NCBI GenBank assembly: GCA_964531695.1
Contig: CAZHEH010000006.1
Coordinates: 1-64,000, forward strand
Source of the DNA: JAGXKT01 sp964531695
GTDB lineage: Bacteria; Planctomycetota; Phycisphaerae; SM23-33
Length of the DNA: 64,000 bases
Direction of reading: 5' to 3'
Part shown: in pieces, positions 57,542-64,000 of the stretch
Numbering within the stretch: position 1 is the first letter of the stretch
Layout of the letters: every line of letters begins with the position of its first letter
Position numbers and translations under genes: made by a program
Notes under the pieces: model-generated
The model's input: only the letters and a program-made list of their open reading frames with translations
Told to the model about the DNA's origin: nothing
Databases searched by the model: none

Positions 57542-58102
57542 ATGAGCATCTACACTCGACAGGGCGACGACGGCCGGGCGGACCGCGGCGGCGAGCGGAC
57601 CCCCAAAAGCGACCCGTTCTTCGAGGCGATCGGCACGGTGGACGAGCTGAACGCGCAGATCGGCTTGTGCCGCGCGGCCGGGGAGCCGCTGGGCCCGGAG
57701 TCGCCGATTGGCACGGCGCTGGGGGCGGCGCAGGGCGAGCTGCTGACGGTCTGCGAGCTGTTGGCCGTGGGAGCCGGCATGGTATCGGGCGGATCGGATG
57801 CCGAGGCGCGACTCGAAGCTGCGGCCGAGGGGGTCGAGCAGCGGATCGACGACGGCGAAGAGCGGCTCAGGGCCATGACGAGCTTCGTGTTGCCCGGCGG
57901 TTGCGAGGCATCGGCCCGCTTGCATGTGGCGCGGACGGTCTGCCGACGGGCGGAGCGGCGGGTCGTCGCGGCCCGTCAGGCGGGCGCGGCCGTGCCCGAG
58001 CCGGTGCTTCGCTACCTGAACCGGCTGGGAGACCTGCTGTTCACGCTCGCCCGGGAGGCGAACGCCGCGGCCGGTGCGCCCGAGCAGGAGTGGCGGGCGT
58101 AG
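57542..58102 (+). CDS. PduO/MMAB-type cob(I)alamin adenosyltransferase
   Basis: A 186-residue enzyme that transfers the adenosyl group of ATP to cob(I)alamin, making the B12 coenzyme. PduO-type signatures are IYTRQGDDGRADRGGERTPK (ATP site) at the N-terminus, FFEAIGTVDELNAQIGLCRA at about 29-48, FVLPGGCEASARLHVARTVC at about 116-135, and RYLNRLGDLLFTLAR at about 156-170. In the ATP loop Thr-Ser is replaced by Ala-Asp after GDDGR, which may lower activity. The last 15 codons lie in the 55-base sequence that is repeated after the N gap. The broken UroD-family gene at 36772 may belong to corrinoid metabolism too. Confidence 0.85.
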   Translation: MSIYTRQGDDGRADRGGERTPKSDPFFEAIGTVDELNAQIGLCRAAGEPLGPESPIGTALGAAQGELLTVCELLAVGAGMVSGGSDAEARLEAAAEGVEQRIDDGEERLRAMTSFVLPGGCEASARLHVARTVCRRAERRVVAARQAGAAVPEPVLRYLNRLGDLLFTLAREANAAAGAPEQEWRA

Positions 58103-58267
58103 TCGCCGCCACNNNNNNNNNNNNNNNNNNNNNNNNNNNNNNNNNNNNNNNNNNNNNNNNNNNNNNNNNNNNNNNNNNNNNNNNNNNNNNNNNNNNNNNN
58201 NNNNNNNNNNNNGCGAACGCCGCGGCCGGTGCGCCCGAGCAGGAGTGGCGGGCGTAGTCGCCGCCAC
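58058..58267. repeat. 100-N gap flanked by an exact 55-base duplication (assembly artefact)
   Basis: Bases 58058-58112 and 58213-58267 are identical and flank N at 58113-58212. The gap is exactly 100 long and the overlap exactly 55, as produced when a scaffolder inserts a default gap between contigs that share a k-mer-length end. The real sequence most likely continues directly from 58112 to 58268. The second copy of the adenosyltransferase tail is therefore not a gene fragment. Confidence 0.85.
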
Positions 58268-58312
58268 AGGTGCCTGTCCCGGGGGCAATCCCGGTCACCG
58301 AGATCTCGCGGC

Positions 58313-60181
58313 CTATTCTTCGTCGCGCGGGCCACGGCGTCGGCCGTCCGGGCCGTAGATGTCGCCGCTTTCATCGGACTCGCTGCCCTCGTCCGATTCG
58401 CGGTCCTCGGCCTTCTCCTGCTCCGGCGGGGGCGGCGCGAGGTAGTCCGCGTCGATGACGGCCGTGCGGGCGAGCATGTCCCCGAGGCGCTGCCGGGCGC
58501 GCGTGAGCACGGGCACGATCAACAGCAGGGGCAGCCCGATGGGCCAAGCCAGCTCGATCACCTTGACCAGGTTGCGCAACACCGCCTCCCGGAGGCCGGG
58601 CTTGCGGCCCTCCTCGTTGACCGTCGCCAGGTGCATCAGCCGCTTGCCGACGGTCGCGCCGAGCTTTAGCTCCATCACGATGCAGTAGCCAACGTACAGC
58701 ACCATCGAGGCGATGTTGGCGTACGCCGCCCTCGGCGTTGCCATGGTCTGGCTCAACAGCGTGCCGACGGCCTCACCCGTGTCGTCCCAGTTCAGCTCGG
58801 GCATCGGCGGCCGGAAGATCGCGACCGCGAGGAAGGACCACGGCAGCAGGTCGATGAGCCCGGCGACGAGGCGCTTGCCGAGATGGGCCGGGCGGCGGCG
58901 CGCGGGCAGCAGGAACGGCCCGGCCGCCGTGCGGGGCCGCAGCAGGAAGATGGACAGCAGAATCGCCGCCATCACGCCCCACATGAAGTACTCCATGATG
59001 GCTCCGCCCGTGCCGTCCGGGGGCGGGTCGTCGAGCTTCTCGACGGCGCCGCGGTCTGTCAGTTCGCCGGAGAGCGAGCAGGCGGCCAGCTTCATCGCGC
59101 CGTCCTCTTGCCACACGAGCGCGACTTGGTCCGAGCCCAGGCGGCCGGCCAACGGCATCGCGTCGGCCGCCCAGGTGGCCGGCTCGTCGCCGCGGCGGAC
59201 CCGCGAGATGCGCCAGGTGCCCTCGTCGGCACCGTTGTTGGCGTGCCGGTACGATGCCAGATGCAGACCTCGGCGTCCGTCCTTCTCGGCGCCCGCCATC
59301 ACGGCCGTGAGCTGCCCGCCGACGCCGAGCAGGGCCCGCAGCTCGCCCTCATCCAGGGCCGACGATACGTCCTCCCCAAGCGGCACGACCGCCCACGGGC
59401 CCTTGCCGTCCCCGCGGCTTCGGAGCAGAACCTGCCCGCCCGGCAGATACACGTACGCCGTGCCGCCGGCGATGCCCGTCCGGACACGCTCGACCTCCTC
59501 GAGCGACATCCGGACCGGTTTGCCTTCCGGCGAGCGGACGTCGCCCAGGTGAACCCACTCGCCGGCGCCGAGCTGGAACAGGCCCAGGACGTACGCCGGG
59601 ACGCCGGGAGGGGGTGAGTACGGGCCGCCGGCCGAAGCGATTCCGTCTTCCTCCGCCGGGCGCGTCTGGGGCTCGGGCGCGGGTCGCGTCGTCGCTCGCG
59701 TGGCGGGCTGGGCTTCCGCCGCCGGCCGTGTCTCCGGCTCGCCCGCCGGCTCCGGCTCCGGGGCCCTGCGCGACACGAATGCCACGACCGTCGGCGTACC
59801 GGAGACCACGCCGAACTCCCGCGCCTCGCATAGTGCCAGGCAGCGCGGCTCGTCCGGCCATTGGTTGGACTCGGGCGCCTGTCCCGCCAAGGCCTGCCCC
59901 TCGAGGTCCAGCCGGCGGTGGTCTCCGTTGGTGAAGACCATGTGCAGGTTCCGGCCGACGGCCGTTACGGCGCGGGGCACGGGCGGGCCCCACTTGCCGC
60001 TCCATTGCCATTCCATGCCGGAGGGCTTGTTGACCACGCGGAAGCCGGCGTCGGCGACGCGGACGAGCCACACGGCCTTGTCGTTTCCGGTGAGCAGGTG
60101 TTTCTCTTCGGCGCGTACGGCCGGGGCGAGCAGCGAAGCCGCCAGCAGTGCCGCTAGGATGCGAGGCGTCTGTCGGTTCAC
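58313..60181 (-). CDS. exported membrane protein with C-terminal RDD domain
   Basis: A 622-residue protein. A signal peptide (about 1-27, PRILAALLAASLLAPAVRA) leads to an exported, probably beta-rich region (about 28-410) containing a Pro/Thr/Arg-rich linker (about 130-180). A membrane segment at about 428-445 (MEYFMWGVMAAILLSIFLL) precedes an RDD domain (about 460-590) with three helices (KRLVAGLIDLLPWSFLAVAI, ANIASMVLYVGYCIVMELKL and WPIGLPLLLIVPVL). The C-terminus is acidic and disordered. The start is GTG with AGGGG seven bases upstream and overlaps the stop of the lipoprotein gene (GTGA). It is third in a coupled operon. Function unknown. Confidence 0.7.
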   Translation of the reverse strand: MNRQTPRILAALLAASLLAPAVRAEEKHLLTGNDKAVWLVRVADAGFRVVNKPSGMEWQWSGKWGPPVPRAVTAVGRNLHMVFTNGDHRRLDLEGQALAGQAPESNQWPDEPRCLALCEAREFGVVSGTPTVVAFVSRRAPEPEPAGEPETRPAAEAQPATRATTRPAPEPQTRPAEEDGIASAGGPYSPPPGVPAYVLGLFQLGAGEWVHLGDVRSPEGKPVRMSLEEVERVRTGIAGGTAYVYLPGGQVLLRSRGDGKGPWAVVPLGEDVSSALDEGELRALLGVGGQLTAVMAGAEKDGRRGLHLASYRHANNGADEGTWRISRVRRGDEPATWAADAMPLAGRLGSDQVALVWQEDGAMKLAACSLSGELTDRGAVEKLDDPPPDGTGGAIMEYFMWGVMAAILLSIFLLRPRTAAGPFLLPARRRPAHLGKRLVAGLIDLLPWSFLAVAIFRPPMPELNWDDTGEAVGTLLSQTMATPRAAYANIASMVLYVGYCIVMELKLGATVGKRLMHLATVNEEGRKPGLREAVLRNLVKVIELAWPIGLPLLLIVPVLTRARQRLGDMLARTAVIDADYLAPPPPEQEKAEDRESDEGSESDESGDIYGPDGRRRGPRDEE

Positions 60182-61260
60182 TGTCGGCCCCTTTCTGGTC
60201 GTGCGGGCTGGATCCCTCGGTCGACCTGTATGACCCGACCGGCGGGCGGCTCGAAGCGGCACGCGTCGCGGTCCCAGCGGTCCTCGGTGGTCCCGTCGCT
60301 CAGGCGCAGCTCGATCCGGCGAACCGGGTTGTGCGGGCGAGGCGCCGGCTCGCCTTCCGGCCCCCGCTCCGGCGGCCAGTCCACGCGCTCGATGACGATG
60401 TGTGTGGCCATCACCGGCCGGTTCGCCTCGTCCGCGGCGGGCTCGGGCTCCGGCTCCTCGTCGATCGCGTCGAGGTTCTCGCCGCCGAGCCACGCGTCGG
60501 CGGGGTCGACTTCCTCCTCCGGCTCGCCGCCGATCGGACCTGCCACCGGCGCGTAGTCGCTCAGCTCGGCCCGCATGACCACGCGGCCGTCGGGTGAGAG
60601 GAACTCCACGCGGAATGGCCGCCGGGGCTCGCCCTCGGCCCAACGGAAGTACATCCGGCGGCGGAAGCCGATGCGCCCGCTCGCCGGCAGCCGGTCCACG
60701 TACGTCAGCACGTAGGCCTGCGGATCGCGGCTCATCGTCAGCGCGACGCTCGGCAGCTCGGACAGGTCGCGCGGGAGTTCACTTACGGTCAGCACCGCCA
60801 GTAGCTGGTTCGGGTCGAACGGCAGCCCCTCGATTCCCGGCGCCCCGGCCAGTTCCTGCCGGCCCCAGTACGCCTCGCCCCCGCCCCGCAGCGTATGCCA
60901 GAAGTAGTACACGCCCTGTTGGGCGCTAGAGCCGAGCCGGAACAGCTCGACGCCGGCGATCTCCCGGCCGATCAGCACGAAGTCGTGCGGCCCGGCCGGG
61001 CGCTGCCCCTTGCCCAGCAGCAGCAGGCCGTTCGGCGAGGCCAGCGGGCTCGCAGAGCCCCACGTGAGCGCCCAGCCGTCCTCGTTCTCCAACGTGACGC
61101 TCATGCGAACCCGCGCCCACAGCCGCGGCACGCGCTCGGCATTGGCGTTGTGCTCCGCCACGAGCCGCTCGACGGGCACCTGCGGCGGGAGCGTCGCGCA
61201 GCCGCCGAGCAACGCCGCGACCAGCACGGCCGGCACGATCCGTGCGCATCGAGCGTTCAT
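60178..61260 (-). CDS. outer-membrane-type lipoprotein, function unknown
   Basis: A 360-residue lipoprotein: signal MNARCARIVPAVLVAALLGGC, lipobox LGGC. The N-terminal half (about 30-210) recalls LolA/LolB-like lipid-binding folds (VERLVAEHNANAERVPRLWA, YYFWHTLRGGGEAYWGRQEL, VLTYVDRLPASGRIGFRRRM), but the match is only structural in feel. An acidic linker (about 265-300) precedes a short C-terminal beta section ending GRVIQVDRGIQPARPERGRQ. Its ATG overlaps the stop of the upstream gene (ATGA) and its own stop overlaps the RDD gene start, so the three are tightly coupled. Confidence 0.65.
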   Translation of the reverse strand: MNARCARIVPAVLVAALLGGCATLPPQVPVERLVAEHNANAERVPRLWARVRMSVTLENEDGWALTWGSASPLASPNGLLLLGKGQRPAGPHDFVLIGREIAGVELFRLGSSAQQGVYYFWHTLRGGGEAYWGRQELAGAPGIEGLPFDPNQLLAVLTVSELPRDLSELPSVALTMSRDPQAYVLTYVDRLPASGRIGFRRRMYFRWAEGEPRRPFRVEFLSPDGRVVMRAELSDYAPVAGPIGGEPEEEVDPADAWLGGENLDAIDEEPEPEPAADEANRPVMATHIVIERVDWPPERGPEGEPAPRPHNPVRRIELRLSDGTTEDRWDRDACRFEPPAGRVIQVDRGIQPARPERGRQ

Positions 61261-61757
61261 TCCTCGATCTCCATGATCTGGTGGAGCTGGTCGCCGACCT
61301 CGGCGATCTTCTCCTCGTCCAAGTTCGGGTCCACGACCTCGCACGTCTCGTCGCTGCCTCTCAGGTGCATCTGCCAGACCTCGCGGCCGTGCGGGTCGGT
61401 CCGGCTGCGGTCGTAGATCAGCCGCTTCTTGCGCATCAGGATGAGCGCGAGCACAAAGCGGAAGTTGACCTTCGCGGGGTCCTCGGCGCCGGCGAGCCGC
61501 TCGAAGAAGTTTATGAGAACGTCATCGTCGACGAAGAGCTTCTTCTTCTCGTTCGGCTCGGGCACGCGGGCTCGCCATTGGCCGAGCGGGGTCGAGTCGC
61601 CGCCCCAGGCGTCCCAGCACTCGGGGCAGTAGTCATGCCGTTGAAGCTCCTCGCCCTGCTCGATCACCGTGGCGACATAGCCCTCACCGGGGGCCAGCTC
61701 GCGCTCGCACGCGGCACAACGGCCGGTCACCTTGCTGATGTTGTAGTCCTTCGGCAT
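61257..61757 (-). CDS. Cys-rich zinc-ribbon-like protein, function unknown
   Basis: A 166-residue cytoplasmic protein. The N-terminus holds four Cys in two pairs, CAACERELAPGEGYVATVI then DYCPECWDAW (about residues 14-17 and 45-48), probably binding zinc. The rest is helical and acidic (FVDDDVLINFFERLAGAED, VVDPNLDEEKIAEVGDQLHQ). I do not know a named family, although similar short proteins occur beside membrane operons in planctomycetes. The start at 61757 avoids the repeat-rich leader that the longer frame would translate. First gene of the minus-strand three-gene operon. Confidence 0.65.
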   Translation of the reverse strand: MPKDYNISKVTGRCAACERELAPGEGYVATVIEQGEELQRHDYCPECWDAWGGDSTPLGQWRARVPEPNEKKKLFVDDDVLINFFERLAGAEDPAKVNFRFVLALILMRKKRLIYDRSRTDPHGREVWQMHLRGSDETCEVVDPNLDEEKIAEVGDQLHQIMEIEE

Positions 61758-61817
61758 GGTTCGCTCGCCGCACAGATTACAACGATTGGGCGGCCAAGGC
61801 ACGAGAGCGGAGAAGGC

Positions 61818-61947
61818 AAATCCGAAATACGAAACCCGAAATCCGAGGCAGGCAGCAAAAAAGCAAACGGCAACCGGCAAATGCTGCCGCGGCATTCCTT
61901 CCGCGGCGCGGCCGTGGGGGTCGGATTGGGCCGATTCGGATTTCGAG
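61818..61947. repeat. AAATCCGA-type intergenic repeats and hairpin
   Basis: AAATCCGAAATACGAAACCC and a further GAAATCCGA (61818-61846) give direct repeats of an 8-9 base unit. Inverted copies TCGGATT (61921-61927) and TCGGATTT (61936-61943) follow. Between them is a hairpin GCCGCGG-8 nt-CCGCGGC (61886-61907), which may terminate the minus-strand gene ending at 61965. The element lies in 61758-61964, where no gene fits. Confidence 0.5.
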
Positions 61948-61964
61948 CTTCGCGCCCCGGCTCG

Positions 61965-62582
61965 TCAACTCGCGGCCGCCGCCTCGAGTTCGGCCAGCAG
62001 CTTCTCAGCGGTCGCCAGATCATCGGCCGAGCTTTGCCGGACCTGCGCCGCCGCGTCGGCGTCTGCGACCTGCGGCACGTTGATCCGCACATTGCCGTCG
62101 CTCACGCGGCAGGCCGCCACCGCCAGCACGCCCGCGGCCACGAGGTCCGATACCAGGTGCGGGTTGCTGATCGGCGCCAGTTGCTTCAGGTCGCGCAGCA
62201 GCGCGACGCACAGCTTGCTGACTTCCCGCGGTACGTCGATCGCTGCGGCCAGCGCCGCCTGCGAGGCCCGGTCTTTGGCCGGGCCCTCGTCCATCTTCTT
62301 CGCGTCCCGGTAGAGCCCGTAAGCGGATGCGTCCTCGCCCACCAGCCGCTCGAACATCTCCCGCGCCCGCTCCAGCCGCGCGGCGATTCGCTCGTGCGCG
62401 TCGGCGTGTTCGGCGTACTTCTCCTTGCCACGCGTGTAGCTCAGCGCCATCTCGCCCAGCGCCGCGCCCAGCGCGCCGACGACGCCCGCGACGGCTCCGC
62501 CTCCGGGCGTGGCCTGCTTGCCGGCCGTGGCGGCGATGAACTCCCGAACGGAGAGCCCCAGCAACTTATCGACTTCGCTCAT
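61965..62582 (-). CDS. cyclodeaminase/cyclohydrolase family protein (FTCD_C-like)
   Basis: A 205-residue helical protein of the formiminotransferase-cyclodeaminase C-terminal family, which also includes methenyl-tetrahydrofolate cyclohydrolase FchA. The characteristic segments are LSVREFIAATAGKQATPGGG (Gly-rich folate loop PGGGAVAG), VVGALGAALGEMALSYTRGK, EDASAYGLYRDAKKM and VPREVSKLCVALLRDL. It would act in one-carbon folate metabolism. GAGGG lies eight bases before the ATG at 62582, which rejects the much longer frame reaching 63500. It follows the M16 peptidase gene by 59 bases on the same strand. Confidence 0.85.
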   Translation of the reverse strand: MSEVDKLLGLSVREFIAATAGKQATPGGGAVAGVVGALGAALGEMALSYTRGKEKYAEHADAHERIAARLERAREMFERLVGEDASAYGLYRDAKKMDEGPAKDRASQAALAAAIDVPREVSKLCVALLRDLKQLAPISNPHLVSDLVAAGVLAVAACRVSDGNVRINVPQVADADAAAQVRQSSADDLATAEKLLAELEAAAAS

Positions 62583-62641
62583 TCCAGCACCCTCGAGTCC
62601 ACGGATCACACGGACCTCACGAGTACGCCTGCCTGCCACGG

Positions 62642-64000
62642 CTACTCGTCGTCGAACAACTCGGGCTTGGGCGTCGTCACAACCGTCACATACTCGCCGC
62701 TCAAGTACTTGCACCCAACGCGAAGGACGTCCTCCGGCGTCACGGCAAGGTAGAGTTCCCGCTGCCGCTTGCGGAAGTCCCAGCCGAGGCCGTACAGCTC
62801 GTTCAGTGCGGCGTCCAACGCCTGGTCGCCCATCGCCTGGTTTTGCAGCGCCTCGGCCGTGAGGATCACGTTCACCGCCTGGTCGATCTCCTCCTGTGTC
62901 GGCTCGTAGGTCGCGGCCTTGCGGAACTTCGCCCGGATGGTCTCGGCGACCTCCGGGGCCTGCCCCGGCTGGCAGGCCGCGTAGGCCAGGAAGGCCCCGG
63001 GCGCGATGCCCGCCCAGTTGTACGCGTGAACGACGTAGACGAGCTGCCGGCCGCGGAGGTCCTCGTGCAGCCAGCCGCTCGGCAGGTGGTAGCCGCTGAT
63101 GATCGTGTCGAGCACCGTGATCGGGATGCGGTCCTCGACGTTCTCGACCGTCATGCCCGGCGCCGCCACGATGACGCCCGCCTGCGTCAGGTCCGTCCGG
63201 AAGGCGTACGTCTTCCTTGCCGGGTCCGGCTGTTCTGTCGGCGCGTCTAGGGTCTTGCGAGCGTCGCCGTGGACCTCGAAGAGCTCGGCCAGCCGGCGCT
63301 TCGCCGCCTCGGGGTCGAACTGCCCGTAGATGGCCAGCACGGAATCGCCAGGCCGTTCGTAGACGTGGTTCTTGTGATACGTGACGAGCCGCTCGACGCT
63401 TGCCTCGGCGACGACTTCCTTTCGCCCCGTCGCAAGCAGGCGGTACGGCGAGCCGGCGAAGAAGCGTGCGCGGAAGCGCTTCTGGATCTGGCTGAACCAA
63501 TGTTCATCCGTCCGCTCGATGGCCGCCAGGGCGGCCGGGCGCAGGATCTCCAGCTCGCTTTCGGGGAACGCGGGCTCGGTGACGACGCCGGCGAAGATCT
63601 CCAGCGCCTCGTCGAAGCTGTCGGCCAGGCACTCGGCCCGCCAGTAGAACGTGTTGTTGCCGCAGTTGCCGACGATCTCGCCGCCGGCACGGTCGAAGAA
63701 GGCGTCGATTTCCTCGGCCGTGCGGCCCTCCGTGCCGCGCGTGGACAGCGCGGCCATCAGCGTGCCGAGCCCGTTGGTGTCCTCGTCCTCGGCCAGGACG
63801 CCGCCGCTGGTGACGTAGCACATCGACACGAGTCCGACGTCGGTCGGGCGCAACACCACTCTCAGCCCGCTGGGAAGCGTGATCAACTCCGCCTCGATGT
63901 CGGTGGCTGTGGCGTCGCCCGCGCCCGCCACGGGGCCCGCGGCGGCCTCCGGCACGAGGCGCGTGACGGCCATGTCCTCCGCGCCCAGGTACCTACGGGC
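62642..64000 (-). CDS. M16-family peptidase, C-terminal half (gene continues beyond the window)
   Basis: The visible 452 codons remain open up to the window edge; the codons before the ATG at 63973 read RYLGAEDMAVTRLVPEAAAG, which is the usual end of a first M16 unit, so the true start lies outside. The second M16 unit (from about 63890) reads ELITLPSGLRVVLRPTDVGL, then GTLMAALSTRGTEGRTAEEI. In active units the equivalent place is HFLEHLLFKGT; here the zinc motif is lost, as expected for the non-catalytic half of tandem M16 enzymes. LPSGWLHEDLRGRQLVYVVH is the later conserved part. Whether the first half carries HxxEH cannot be seen. Confidence 0.8.
   Translation of the reverse strand, partial: ARRYLGAEDMAVTRLVPEAAAGPVAGAGDATATDIEAELITLPSGLRVVLRPTDVGLVSMCYVTSGGVLAEDEDTNGLGTLMAALSTRGTEGRTAEEIDAFFDRAGGEIVGNCGNNTFYWRAECLADSFDEALEIFAGVVTEPAFPESELEILRPAALAAIERTDEHWFSQIQKRFRARFFAGSPYRLLATGRKEVVAEASVERLVTYHKNHVYERPGDSVLAIYGQFDPEAAKRRLAELFEVHGDARKTLDAPTEQPDPARKTYAFRTDLTQAGVIVAAPGMTVENVEDRIPITVLDTIISGYHLPSGWLHEDLRGRQLVYVVHAYNWAGIAPGAFLAYAACQPGQAPEVAETIRAKFRKAATYEPTQEEIDQAVNVILTAEALQNQAMGDQALDAALNELYGLGWDFRKRQRELYLAVTPEDVLRVGCKYLSGEYVTVVTTPKPELFDDE

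Noticed and set aside
58213..58267. A second fragment of the cobalamin adenosyltransferase gene
   Set aside because: It is an exact 55-base copy of the sequence before the gap, best explained by unmerged contig ends.
1..64000. tRNA, rRNA, CRISPR arrays, transposases and integrases
   Set aside because: I looked for cloverleaf-like T-loop sequences, regular spaced repeats and recombinase motifs on both strands and found none that hold up.

Overview
The window looks like a metagenome-assembled scaffold from an uncultured, GC-rich planctomycete (Planctomycetota, possibly Phycisphaerae). Supporting signs are a prepilin-type secreted protein, a PEP-CTERM protein with an SUMF1/FGE fold, a zinc-ribbon plus beta-propeller membrane protein, TM/coiled-coil proteins of planctomycete style, DUF4954, and an anaerobe-type oxygen-defence set (rubrerythrin, Tpx, ferritin). 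The taxon is an inference; there is no rRNA in the window. A run of exactly 100 N at 58113-58212 is flanked by the same 55 bases on both sides, which points to an unmerged assembly overlap rather than missing sequence.

Layout. 1-2500: rpsT, a TlyA-like rRNA methyltransferase without S4 domain, a prepilin-like protein and a TM protein. 2501-9334 (minus): a two-partner secretion operon, with a 1622-residue TpsA exoprotein followed by its TpsB/FhaC pore. 9643-16083: a small lipoprotein, a PEP-CTERM FGE-fold protein behind a consensus promoter and structured leader, an AlgJ-like SGNH protein and a GH2 glycosidase. 16462-19799: a SIS-domain protein paired with DUF4954.

19865-29174 is the most unusual region. 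Five plus-strand genes (HlyD-type adaptor, DUF3467, GAF-TM-HlyD fusion, PqqD-like/M50 site-2 protease/HlyD fusion, truncated SecA-like ATPase) meet a convergent TolC-type outer-membrane lipoprotein. The locus has adaptors and an outer-membrane channel but no ABC, RND or MFS pump. The only motor is SecA-like and the only polytopic membrane protein is an M50 protease. I infer a possible uncharacterised envelope-spanning export system.

29459-36493: NfeD pair, Maf, DUF192, a SpoIIE-type phosphatase, small membrane proteins, an isochorismatase-fold protein lacking the expected catalytic Cys, and a Blc lipocalin. 36518-37848: a beta-propeller remnant and a UroD-family gene broken by an in-frame TAG. 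37923-44019: membrane proteins, then pyrR-pyrB and pyrC separated by a GH3 glycosidase with its own promoter. 44202-49421: a PilZ protein and a redox/metal island (rubrerythrin, DUF2400, Cu/Zn efflux permease, thioredoxin lipoprotein, tpx, ferritin, second ferritin-like protein). 49767-58102: planctomycete-type envelope proteins, purD and a cobalamin adenosyltransferase. 58313-62582 (minus): a tightly coupled three-gene envelope operon and a cyclodeaminase-family protein. 62642-64000 (minus): the C-terminal half of an M16 peptidase that runs off the window.

Promoters of the TTGNNN-17-TAxxxT type are recognisable. Two of them place the predicted transcript start at the ATG, suggesting leaderless mRNAs. 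Most terminators are GC-rich hairpins without clear U-tracts. No tRNA, rRNA, CRISPR array or insertion sequence was found.
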